9,037 bases of DNA from Bacteroidota bacterium (GTDB taxonomy: Bacteria; Bacteroidota; Bacteroidia; B-17B0; Aurantibacillaceae), in contig JANYBY010000367.1 of NCBI GenBank assembly GCA_025360565.1, positions 1 through 9,037 of the forward strand, in the 5' to 3' direction. A program made the position numbers and the translations under genes. How positions within the stretch are numbered: the stretch's first letter is position 1; every line of letters starts with the position of its first letter. Under the pieces are notes generated by a model. That model was not told where the DNA came from, searched no databases, and worked only from the letters and a program-made list of their open reading frames with translations. Below, piece after piece: positions 1-6,601 of the stretch.

Positions 1-236
1 TGAACCCGGGTTTTGGCGGACAAAAATTTATTGAAGGTACTTATGAAAAAATAATAAAATTAAAACAGCTTATTCACGATAAAAACTCTAAGGCATTAAT
101 TGAAATTGACGGCGGAGTGGATCTTAATAATTGCCAAAAATTAATTGGCTGCGGTGCCGATGTTTTAGTTGCCGGCAATACTGTTTTTAGTTCTGAAGAT
201 CCAACGGGGACTATTGCTAAATTGAAGAGGGGGTGA
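1..236 (+). CDS. rpe: Ribulose-phosphate 3-epimerase, C-terminal fragment
   Basis: This is the last 77 codons of a gene whose 5' part lies outside the window; the reading frame begins with a complete codon at base 3 and ends at TGA 234-236. The enzyme interconverts ribulose 5-phosphate and xylulose 5-phosphate in the cytoplasmic pentose phosphate pathway. The fragment starts with the family signature NPGFGGQKFI, the loop after a late strand of the TIM barrel. It then shows IEIDGGV, which carries the catalytic aspartate, and GADVLVAGNTVF, the phosphate-binding end of the barrel. The C-terminus (TGTIAKLKRG) ends where the family normally ends, so the gene is intact at this side. It converges on the phosphatase gene downstream, with a repeat-rich gap between them. 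Identification rests on these motifs and is firm; the promoter and start cannot be seen. Confidence 0.95.
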   Translation, partial: NPGFGGQKFIEGTYEKIIKLKQLIHDKNSKALIEIDGGVDLNNCQKLIGCGADVLVAGNTVFSSEDPTGTIAKLKRG

Positions 237-244
237 TCCAAGAG

Positions 245-340
245 TTTCTCGCGGAGATGCGCAGAGGATAGCGCAAAGTGTAGCAGAGAAATAAAACTCT
301 GCGCGTCTCAGCGAAAAACTCCGCCTTACTCTGCGAGAAA
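245..340. repeat. Nested imperfect inverted repeat, dispersed-repeat type
   Basis: The outer arms are 245-256 (TTTCTCGCGGAG) and 329-340 (CTCTGCGAGAAA), pairing 12 of 12 as RNA if one G-U pair is allowed. The inner arms are 254-266 (GAGATGCGCAGAG) and 297-309 (CTCTGCGCGTCTC), pairing 13 of 13 with one wobble. The arms share three bases, so both stems cannot be complete at once. The GC-rich arms stand out in an AT-rich intergenic setting. From memory, the wording (CTCTGCG, TCTC, GCGAGAAA) resembles short GC-rich repeats scattered between genes in many bacterial genomes; this was not checked by search. Confidence 0.6.
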
Positions 341-364
341 ATTACACACGCAGCCCAATTATAC

Positions 365-416
365 AAACATCATCTGTCCCGAGGTTCATTTTTATTCACT
401 CGGGATTGTGATGTTT
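365..416. terminator. Large hairpin in the convergent gap, possible bidirectional terminator
   Basis: Arms 365-372 (AAACATCA) and 409-416 (TGATGTTT) pair perfectly. After a small internal loop, arms 377-383 (TCCCGAG) and 399-405 (CTCGGGA) also pair perfectly, leaving a 15-nt loop. The hairpin sits between the stop of the epimerase gene and the stop of the oppositely oriented phosphatase gene, which is where a shared terminator would be expected. There is no clear T-tract on either strand, so it may be only an RNA-stabilising or repeat structure. Confidence 0.4.
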
Positions 417-418
417 AA

Positions 419-455
419 GCATAATCGTTTGGTTACACACGAAGACCGATTATGC
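419..455. repeat. 9-bp perfect inverted repeat overlapping the phosphatase stop
   Basis: GCATAATCG at 419-427 and CGATTATGC at 447-455 are exact reverse complements separated by 19 nt. The right arm lies inside the last codons of the phosphatase gene, and its stop codon (433-435 on the + strand) lies in the loop. It follows the 365-416 hairpin by two bases, so transcripts of either gene could form two stem-loops in tandem. Function is unknown. Confidence 0.5.
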
Positions 456-1914
456 AGACATCATCAATCTGTTCAAGATCCCCCTTCCACGACGAAAATG
501 CTTTTTCCAAAATTTCGCGTTGGGCGTTCATATTTAAATGTTTGTGTTTAAAAATTAGATCGGCCAGTTGTTTGTACATAAATTTTTTTCCTTTTGGTCC
601 GCCAAACTGATCTGCAAAACCATCGGTAAATAAATAAAGCAAGCTTCCCTTTGCCAATTTTAAAACATGGGTTGTAAACGATTTATATGTTTCGCTTTTA
701 CCAATAGGTTGTTTAGTAGCTGTAATTTCTTTAAGTTCAATATTATTTTCCGAGGCTAACGAAACAGCGGCGTCAATATCGCCGGCGTCAGGTTCAGGAT
801 TTTTTGTTTTTGCTTGAGTTGAAGAATTAGTATTTTGAGTGCTTGAACTAACAGCGCCGGGAATATACCAAAGCGGATTATTTGCTCCGGCCCAGGCCAC
901 TTCGCGGGTTTTAGTATTGATGACGGCAAGGGAAATATCCATTCCGTCCATTATATCTTTAGAACTTTTTTTAAACGCATCAACTACGAGCATGGTCACT
1001 TTATCGAGGATCTCTCCCGGTTTTATTAAACCGAATTCTTCAACCGCGCGGTTTAAGGCCGAGCTGCAAACCATGCTCACCATGGCTCCCGGCACACCAT
1101 GCCCGGTGCAATCGGCGGCGGCAATAAAAAAATATTCGCCTTTGTGATCCGCGAAGTAAAAATCTCCGGCCACAATGTCTTTTGGTTTATATAAAACAAA
1201 ACTTTCGGGAATGTGATCGTAAATTTCTTTTTCGGGCGGCATAATGGCGTCCTGCAATCTTTTAGCGTAAGAGATACTGTCAATGATCTCATGATTTTTT
1301 TCGCTGATGATCTTATTTTTTTCTTCCAATTCTTCTGCGTATTCCTCCGAATCTTTTCTAAAATATTGTACCACAAAAAAGATGACCACAAATACAGTAA
1401 GCTGGGCGTACACATAATATTGTTTTTCTATAAACTCGGGCAGGGGAGCCAGAGGTTTAAAAGCCGACTGATACCAAAGAATCAAAAAGAATACGGTCAT
1501 ATTTACAAAGAACAAGGTGTAAATAATTTTTTTTGCTTGGAATAATATAAGGGGGATGATGGCGGTTGTTAAAAGTAAATATTTGTCGCCCAAGTGCGAA
1601 CCGTTATGAATGCAAATGCCCATAATAAAAAACAAAGGCATTATTGAAAAATAATATCTGCATGAATTTAATTTTCCAATAAAATTTAAATAAACCGGCA
1701 AAGCAAACAAAAATGTAAAGGGAATAGTGAAGTATAAAACCTTGACAAGATCTAAAAGTGCGAGGGTAATTGAAAACGCGAGCATGAATAAAGTATTTAC
1801 CATGCTCATTTTATTGATGAAGAGAAGGCTTTTGCGGTCGTGTGGAGTTTTGGTCAGAGAGAGGCCTGAGAGCGAAAGATCTTTTATAAAACTATATAGG
1901 TAAATTTTAGTCAT
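433..1914 (-). CDS. Membrane-anchored PP2C/SpoIIE-type serine/threonine phosphatase
   Basis: This 493-residue protein has about six hydrophobic segments in residues 37-185, a short charged, probably coiled-coil linker (about 186-212), and a cytoplasmic PP2C-type phosphatase domain (about 235-493). The linker ends in DSISYAKRLQDAIMP, a stretch I recall as typical of Bacteroidota relatives. Metal-binding and catalytic motifs are present: AGDF (249-252), DCTGHG (268-273), DGMD (323-326), FTDGFADQ (429-436) and IDD (483-485). Such enzymes dephosphorylate phosphoserine or phosphothreonine on regulators, classically anti-sigma-factor antagonists in the RsbU/SpoIIE manner; no partner kinase or antagonist is encoded nearby, so the target is unknown. 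Residues about 354-390, rich in Ser, Thr and Asn and then acidic, form an insert inside the domain. The ATG at 1912-1914 is preceded by only a weak purine stretch (GGTAAAG). The gene is probably transcribed alone, since a 326-nt repeat-rich gap separates it from htpG upstream. Confidence 0.88.
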   Translation of the reverse strand: MTKIYLYSFIKDLSLSGLSLTKTPHDRKSLLFINKMSMVNTLFMLAFSITLALLDLVKVLYFTIPFTFLFALPVYLNFIGKLNSCRYYFSIMPLFFIMGICIHNGSHLGDKYLLLTTAIIPLILFQAKKIIYTLFFVNMTVFFLILWYQSAFKPLAPLPEFIEKQYYVYAQLTVFVVIFFVVQYFRKDSEEYAEELEEKNKIISEKNHEIIDSISYAKRLQDAIMPPEKEIYDHIPESFVLYKPKDIVAGDFYFADHKGEYFFIAAADCTGHGVPGAMVSMVCSSALNRAVEEFGLIKPGEILDKVTMLVVDAFKKSSKDIMDGMDISLAVINTKTREVAWAGANNPLWYIPGAVSSSTQNTNSSTQAKTKNPEPDAGDIDAAVSLASENNIELKEITATKQPIGKSETYKSFTTHVLKLAKGSLLYLFTDGFADQFGGPKGKKFMYKQLADLIFKHKHLNMNAQREILEKAFSSWKGDLEQIDDVCIIGLRV

Positions 1915-2063
1915 CTTTACCGTTCTTACTTAGTTATACAAGTAAACGATAAAGAGGTTGCAAAAACGACAGGGAAATTAGGGGAGCGTTTGTTAAAAAT
2001 GCGGCAAGAACCCGCAAAAAACCATTATTATGCCTGCATAAGAGCTGTTTCGGACAAATCCTA

Positions 2064-2096
2064 AACTTTTCCAAAGTTTCAAACTTTGGAAAAGTT
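2064..2096. repeat. Perfect 16-bp inverted repeat with 1-nt centre
   Basis: AACTTTTCCAAAGTTT (2064-2079) is followed by one C and its exact reverse complement (2081-2096). As RNA the centre would open into a short loop of about seven bases on a 13-bp stem. The GGAAAG/CTTTCC palindrome type is one I recall as frequent between genes in Bacteroidota genomes. It lacks a T-tract, so it is listed as a repeat rather than a terminator, although it could protect or end the htpG transcript. Confidence 0.75.
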
Positions 2097-2144
2097 CTCC
2101 TGATTCCGTCTCCGCCCCGAGGCAAGCTCAAGACAGGCACTGAG

Positions 2145-2181
2145 AGAGGAGGCCTCCTCTGTCAATTCGTGACACCTCCTC
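2145..2181. repeat. GC-rich palindrome with alternative pairing partners
   Basis: AGAGGAGGCCTCCTCT (2145-2160) is a perfect 16-bp palindrome. It overlaps a second small stem, TGTCA (2160-2164) with TGACA (2170-2174). The left half GAGGAGG (2146-2152) can also pair with CCTCCTC at 2175-2181, which would enclose that second stem. Two mutually exclusive folds are therefore possible. No function is evident; the form fits a miniature dispersed repeat. Confidence 0.6.
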
Positions 2182-2211
2182 AAAGTATTTTCCTCTCCCG
2201 CCCTCCGGGCA

Positions 2212-2229
2212 CCCTCTCCTTGGAGAGGG
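2212..2229. repeat. Hairpin just downstream of htpG
   Basis: CCCTCTCC (2212-2219) and GGAGAGGG (2222-2229) are exact reverse complements separated by two T. The hairpin lies 11 nt beyond the htpG stop codon on the minus strand. It could work as a terminator or 3'-end stabiliser for the htpG mRNA, but no run of U follows it in the htpG direction. The GC-rich CCTCTCC wording also fits the dispersed repeat cluster next to it. Confidence 0.55.
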
Positions 2230-2240
2230 ATACTGTGTGC

Positions 2241-4139
2241 TTAGATCAACTCAACGCTTCTTTTAATAAAATTGGTAAGGCTTTCACCTTTTAATAGCCC
2301 CTGTGAAAGTAATGCCAGATCTGCTGTTTGTTTGGTTAAACTCTTTTGTTTCTCGGCGTCTTTTTCTTCCAGGATCCTCGAAATTAAAGGGTGGTTTGAG
2401 TTTACAACAAGGTTATACATTTCGGGCATATTGCCCATAAAGCTCATTCCGCCGCCACCGCCGAGTTGATTCATGTCCTTCATCCTTCGCATAAATTCGG
2501 GGCGCGTAATAAGCATGGGCGAATCTTTTTCGCTTAAATTTTCAAACACGATCATAAATTGTTCTTTTGGAACCGAGCTTTCAATTACGGGGCGTAATTC
2601 TTTTTGCTGCTCTTCAGATAATTTACTGATGGTGTTTTCTTCCTTACTAATTATTTTTTCAACCGTATCAGAATCAACTCGTACAAAAGAAATGTCTTTT
2701 AATTTGCTTTCTAAACTGTTTATATAATGCGGATCAAGCATGGTATCCATTATCAATACCTCGTAACCGCGACTTTTAGCGGCATCAATGTAAACATGCT
2801 GCTCTAAAACATTTGTGGTATATAAATAAACCAATTTTTTATTTTTATCGGTTTGATTTGGTTTTACATGGTTCTCAAATTCATCAAACGTAAAATATTT
2901 GCCTTCGGTAGTTTTTAGTAAAGAAAATTTAACCGCTTTTTCGTAAAACTTTTCGTCGCTTATAACGCCATACTGAACAAATATTTTTATATCGTCCCAT
3001 TTTTTTTCAAACTCAGCACGGTCTTTTTTAAAGATCTCTTCTAATTTATCCGCTACTTTTTTAGTAATGTGTGAAGATATCTTTTTTACATTACCGTCAG
3101 CTTGCAAATAGCTGCGACTCACGTTTAACGGAATATCCGGACTATCGATCACGCCGCGCAAAAGGGTTAAAAAATCGGGAACAATATTTTCTACATTATC
3201 CGTTACAAAAACCTGGTTACTGTAAAGCTGTATGCGATCTTTTGGCATTTCCAGTTTATTGCTGAGTTTAGGAAAATATAAAATGCCGGTTAAATTAAAA
3301 GGATAGTCTACATTTAAATGAATATGAAACAATGGTTCCTCAAATTGCATCGGATATAATTCGTGATAAAAACTTTTGTAATCTTCATCTTTTAGGTCAG
3401 CGGGTTTCTTTGTCCATGCCGGATTTGGATTATTGATGATATTATCAACTTCAATTTCGGTTTGTTTAGGTTCATCTTTATCGTCCTTTTCACCCGAGTC
3501 TATCCAGTCTTTTTTAGTTCCGAATTTTATTTCAACGGGTAAAAATTTACAATACTTTTTAAGCAGACCTTCAATTTTGGACTGTTCTAAAAACTCTTCA
3601 CAATCATCCGCAATATGTAATACAATATTTGTCCCTCTTTGAGTACGGTTGCTTATTTCTTCAATTTGGTAATCCGGACTACCATCGCATTCCCAGCGAA
3701 CAGCTTTGGAGCCATCTTTATAAGACAAAGAAAAGATCTCTACTTTTTTTGCCACCATGAACGAAGAATAAAAACCCAATCCGAAATGGCCTATTACCAC
3801 ATTTTTGTCAACCTTATCTTTATATTTATTTACAAATTCTTCGGCACCGCTAAAGGCTATTTGGGTAATGTATTTCTCGATCTCTTCTTTTGTCATACCA
3901 ATACCTTTATCTTTTATGGTAATGGTTTTGGATGATTTGTCAACCTCGATCTCAATTTTTGTATCGCCCAGATCTCCTTTCGCTTCGCCCATACTTGCAA
4001 GGGCTTTTAGTTTTTGAGTAGCGTCAACCGCATTGCTTACTAATTCACGTAAAAAAATTTCGTTATCGCTATAAAGGAATTTTTTGATTATCGGGAAAAT
4101 ATTTTCCGTTTGTACATTAATTTTTCCTGTTGTGCTCAT
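2241..4139 (-). CDS. htpG: Molecular chaperone HtpG (bacterial Hsp90)
   Basis: This is the ATP-dependent cytoplasmic Hsp90 chaperone, 632 residues from the chosen start and close to the usual bacterial length. The N-terminal GHKL ATPase domain shows ELVSNAVDA (32-40, metal and ATP binding), DKGIGM (77-82), the lid motif GHFGLGFYSSFMVA (117-130) and RGTNIVLH (168-175). The middle domain has the gamma-phosphate-sensing arginine in LNVSRS (338-343); most Hsp90s have Glu after this Arg. A glycine-rich run (560-564) precedes the C-terminal dimerisation region, and there is no eukaryotic MEEVD tail. The frame is open 23 codons further to 4208, but MSTTGKINVQTENIFPIIKK is the recognisable family N-terminus, and a good promoter sits between the two ATGs. 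The gene is divergent from the secreted-protein gene and is probably monocistronic. Heat-shock control is usual for the family, but no operator was seen. Confidence 0.96.
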   Translation of the reverse strand: MSTTGKINVQTENIFPIIKKFLYSDNEIFLRELVSNAVDATQKLKALASMGEAKGDLGDTKIEIEVDKSSKTITIKDKGIGMTKEEIEKYITQIAFSGAEEFVNKYKDKVDKNVVIGHFGLGFYSSFMVAKKVEIFSLSYKDGSKAVRWECDGSPDYQIEEISNRTQRGTNIVLHIADDCEEFLEQSKIEGLLKKYCKFLPVEIKFGTKKDWIDSGEKDDKDEPKQTEIEVDNIINNPNPAWTKKPADLKDEDYKSFYHELYPMQFEEPLFHIHLNVDYPFNLTGILYFPKLSNKLEMPKDRIQLYSNQVFVTDNVENIVPDFLTLLRGVIDSPDIPLNVSRSYLQADGNVKKISSHITKKVADKLEEIFKKDRAEFEKKWDDIKIFVQYGVISDEKFYEKAVKFSLLKTTEGKYFTFDEFENHVKPNQTDKNKKLVYLYTTNVLEQHVYIDAAKSRGYEVLIMDTMLDPHYINSLESKLKDISFVRVDSDTVEKIISKEENTISKLSEEQQKELRPVIESSVPKEQFMIVFENLSEKDSPMLITRPEFMRRMKDMNQLGGGGGMSFMGNMPEMYNLVVNSNHPLISRILEEKDAEKQKSLTKQTADLALLSQGLLKGESLTNFIKRSVELI

Positions 4140-4168
4140 GAGTTTTAAATTATTTATTAAATAGGCAT

Positions 4169-4201
4169 CAAAGATAGTACCATTAAGCAGTTTGTGCCAA
4201 A
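4169..4201 (-). promoter_or_regulatory. Bacteroidota-type promoter of htpG
   Basis: On the minus strand, TATCTTTG (4176 down to 4169) matches the phylum's -7 consensus TAnnTTTG exactly. TTTG (4201 down to 4198) matches the -33 element, with a 21-nt spacer. Transcription would begin near 4162, giving a leader of about 22 nt before the ATG at 4139. The promoter lies downstream of the longer candidate start at 4208, so that start could not be on this transcript. Confidence 0.7.
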
Positions 4202-4424
4202 ATGGCAATGAAAAATGCGGAAAAGAGAAAATTTTGCAGGAATAAGAGGACTTTGTCGTGGTAAATGGATCTTTGGAAATAATAGTTAAATAAGAAACGT
4301 TGCGTTTACAATTATAAATACAAATATTAAACCAATATTAATTAGTCAATTAATTGAGTGCCCTTTTCGGATAATTATGACGATTTAATTATACTAGCTT
4401 AAAATTAAAGTGCAATGTGCAGAG

Positions 4425-4432
4425 TAGGTTTG
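4425..4432 (+). promoter_or_regulatory. Possible -7 element for the PhoX-like gene
   Basis: TAGGTTTG fits the Bacteroidota -7 consensus TAnnTTTG and lies 15 nt before the ATG at 4448. No TTTG is found at the expected distance upstream, and the implied leader of about 9 nt is short, so this may be chance. Confidence 0.25.
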
Positions 4433-4447
4433 TAAAAAATTAAAGCT

Positions 4448-6538
4448 ATGAACATGAAAAGAAAACTACAAACAATTTTTGCTTGCGTTATTGCAAGTCA
4501 GTTAACAACAGCTCAAATAACCGGCACAGTAGCCATTACAGGACCAAGCAGCTCTCAACCTCCTTACGTATTGCCATTGGTATCAAATGCTACAGTAACT
4601 TCTATTTTTACGGCTACGGATGTAATTGGCGGATATACAATGTGTGGAACACCTGATGGTTTAGGTGCATTTGATAATGGTAATGGAACATTTACATTAT
4701 TAATGAATCATGAATTTATTCAAAGTGTAGGGGTTGCGCGGGCTCATGGTGGTACCGGTGCTTTTGTTTCAAAGTGGATAATTAATAAAGTGCCGTTATC
4801 AGTTGTAAGCGGTGCAGACCTTATTCAAAGCGTGTATTTAAACTCGGGCGGTGGGTATACCCTTACGCCTGCGGTTACTTTTACAAGATTTTGTTCCGGA
4901 GATCTTCCGGCTGTATCCTCATTTTATAATGCCGCTACAGGCTTAGGAACGCAAAACCGTATTTATATGAACGGAGAAGAAAGCGGTACTGAAGGTCGCG
5001 CAATGGCGCATGTTGTTAATGGTGTGGATGCCGGCAAAAGTTATGAATTACCGTATTTGGGAAAACAAGCTTGGGAAAATGCTGTAGCGTGCCCTAACAC
5101 TGGAACAAAAACGGTTGTAGGTTTAATGGACGATACTACACCTGGGCAGGTTTATTTTTATATTGGAACTAAAACCAATTCAGGATTAGATGTTGATAAA
5201 GCTGGGTTAACAAACGGAAAACTTTATGGCGTGTCTGTTTCAAGTTTAGCTGCCGAAACAAGTTCAAGTTTTCCTACTCCCAATACTACTTTTACTCTTA
5301 TAGATTTGGGCCAGGTAAATGCAATTACCGGTGCATCCTTAAATACAATGGCCAACAATTTGGGTGTAACCACTTTTTTACGTCCCGAAGATGGGTCATG
5401 GGATCCTTCAAGTCCAAGAGATTTTTACTTTAATACCACCAACGCGTTTAACAGCCCAAGCCGTTTATGGAAATTACGTTTCACGAATATTGCCACGCCT
5501 GAATTAGGTGGTGTTATTACGGCGGTAATGGATGGAACAGAAGGCCAGCAGATGTTTGATAATATGGGTATTGATAATTCGGGAAATATAGTATTACAAG
5601 AGGATGTGGGAAATAACGCCTGGAACGGTAGAATGCTTAATTATAATATTGCTACGGATGTTATAACGCCTATTTTTCAGCACGATCCTACACGCTTTAT
5701 AACAGGGGGGGTTAATTTTTTAACGCAGGATGAAGAAACATCGGGAGCAATTGACGTGTCAGCTATTTTAGGCCAAGGCATGTTTTTAACTGTTGATCAG
5801 GCGCATTATGCAATACCCGGTGGAGTTGTAGAAGGCGGACAACTTATGGCTTTTTATAATCCTATTTCGGCCCCTGAAATTAATATGCAAGGCAATTCAA
5901 ATGATATTACATATGGGGCATCAGTTACAAGCCCAACAAATAATACAAATTACGGTTTAGTAAATGTTGGCAACGCCGTAATCAATAATTTTAACATTCA
6001 AAATACAGGGGGCGGTTCTTTAACTATTTCAAACGTAACTATTACAGGGGCAAACGCTTCCGAATTTAGTTTAACTGGTGTGCCGGCTTTACCTTTTAAC
6101 ATGACCCAAACAAGCAATATCGTTTTTGCCATACAGTTTGCGCCATCCGCTGCCGGTACTCGCAGCGCTATGGTAACAATAAACAATAATGATTATAACG
6201 AGCCTTCATATAGTTTTGTTGTTGCAGGAACTGGTTCGGTTGTTGTTGTTAATACCGGTATAAAAAGCAATGCTTCAAATAATAATTCAATATCGTTATT
6301 TCCAAACCCTGCCAAAGACGAAGTTACAGTAAAATTAAATTTAGAAAAAAACGAACATGTTGTAATAAATGTGTTTGATGTTTTAGGTAAAAAATGTATT
6401 GTAACTGTTGAAAAAGACCTTGAAAAAGGTGAGCAACAAGTAAGTTTAAACACATCTTTATTAAGTAACGGAGAATACTTTGTAAAGGTAAATGTGGGCG
6501 TTAATTCTACCAGGATGAAGCTAATAATAAATCATTAA
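4448..6538 (+). CDS. Secreted PhoX-like (DUF839-type) beta-propeller protein with T9SS sorting domain
   Basis: The 696-residue precursor has a Sec signal peptide (basic MNMKRK, hydrophobic core, likely cut after Ala22). Residues about 45-472 resemble the PhoX/DUF839 family: LLMNHEF (84-90), MNGEES (174-179), AWEN (209-212), GLMDDTTPGQVYFY (225-238), FLRPEDGSWDP (310-320), DGTEGQQMFDNMGID (362-376), IVLQEDVGN (381-389) and VDQAHYAIPGGVVEGGQL (449-466). In true PhoX, acidic residues and a cysteine bind iron and calcium for phosphoester hydrolysis; several acidic motifs are here, but ligand identity was not verified, so phosphatase activity is inference. Residues about 475-597 form a choice-of-anchor-D-like domain (APEINMQG to VVAGTG). 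From SLFPNPAKDEVTV (616-628) to the end is a type A T9SS sorting domain, so the mature protein is expected on the cell surface or released. ATG 4448 is chosen; Met3 is an alternative. An intrinsic terminator follows. Confidence 0.75.
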   Translation: MNMKRKLQTIFACVIASQLTTAQITGTVAITGPSSSQPPYVLPLVSNATVTSIFTATDVIGGYTMCGTPDGLGAFDNGNGTFTLLMNHEFIQSVGVARAHGGTGAFVSKWIINKVPLSVVSGADLIQSVYLNSGGGYTLTPAVTFTRFCSGDLPAVSSFYNAATGLGTQNRIYMNGEESGTEGRAMAHVVNGVDAGKSYELPYLGKQAWENAVACPNTGTKTVVGLMDDTTPGQVYFYIGTKTNSGLDVDKAGLTNGKLYGVSVSSLAAETSSSFPTPNTTFTLIDLGQVNAITGASLNTMANNLGVTTFLRPEDGSWDPSSPRDFYFNTTNAFNSPSRLWKLRFTNIATPELGGVITAVMDGTEGQQMFDNMGIDNSGNIVLQEDVGNNAWNGRMLNYNIATDVITPIFQHDPTRFITGGVNFLTQDEETSGAIDVSAILGQGMFLTVDQAHYAIPGGVVEGGQLMAFYNPISAPEINMQGNSNDITYGASVTSPTNNTNYGLVNVGNAVINNFNIQNTGGGSLTISNVTITGANASEFSLTGVPALPFNMTQTSNIVFAIQFAPSAAGTRSAMVTINNNDYNEPSYSFVVAGTGSVVVVNTGIKSNASNNNSISLFPNPAKDEVTVKLNLEKNEHVVINVFDVLGKKCIVTVEKDLEKGEQQVSLNTSLLSNGEYFVKVNVGVNSTRMKLIINH

Positions 6539-6562
6539 CCAATTTAAAAACGCAATATAAAG

Positions 6563-6589
6563 CCGGGCAAGGAAACTTGCCTGGTTTTT
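6563..6589 (+). terminator. Intrinsic terminator after the PhoX-like gene
   Basis: CCGGGCAAG (6563-6571), a GAAA loop and CTTGCCTGG (6576-6584) form a 9-bp stem with one G-U pair, followed directly by five T (6585-6589). It begins 24 nt after the stop codon of the PhoX-like gene and ends only 12 nt before the ATG of the peroxidase gene. Confidence 0.85.
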
Positions 6590-6601
6590 ATCATTTATAA
6601 A

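Larger units (their letters stand above)
1915..2240. other. Non-coding gap with a palindrome cluster
   Basis: This is the 326-nt space between htpG and the phosphatase gene, both on the minus strand. I see no credible gene. The 68-codon frame on the minus strand at 1934-2140 runs straight through a perfect palindrome and has no family-like motifs. Besides the repeats listed separately, it holds a small palindrome at 2028-2041 (TTATGC, CT, GCATAA). The stretch 2111-2140 resembles, on the minus strand, a widely dispersed element of the form CCTGTC-TGAGCTTGCC (recalled, not searched). The phosphatase promoter should lie in about 1920-1980, but no convincing Bacteroidota -7 element (TAnnTTTG) was found there. 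Confidence 0.7.
4140..4447. other. Divergent AT-rich intergenic region
   Basis: This 308-nt space separates htpG (minus) from the PhoX-like gene (plus). Apart from the htpG promoter, it is very AT-rich between about 4270 and 4410 and shows one small inverted repeat, ATTAATT (4337-4343) and AATTAAT (4348-4354), of the size of a dimeric regulator site. No open frame or RNA gene is evident. The + strand promoter is not clear; the best candidate is listed separately. Confidence 0.6.

Noticed and set aside
1077..1545. Overlapping open frames on both strands inside the phosphatase gene
   Set aside because: They are shadows of the real frame, with no family motifs and no independent start signals.
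1934..2140. 68-codon open frame on the minus strand
   Set aside because: It runs through the perfect palindrome at 2064-2096 and through repeat-like sequence, and its translation has no recognisable family features; most likely a chance frame in repeats.
2241..4139. Missing Glu after the conserved Arg in HtpG (LNVSRS rather than LNVSRE)
   Set aside because: I recall the Ser version as common in Bacteroidota HtpG, so it is not treated as an anomaly.
4337..4354. AT-rich inverted repeat as a regulator operator
   Set aside because: Seven-base A/T arms arise easily by chance in this very AT-rich stretch, and no regulator gene is nearby; mentioned only in the description of the gap.
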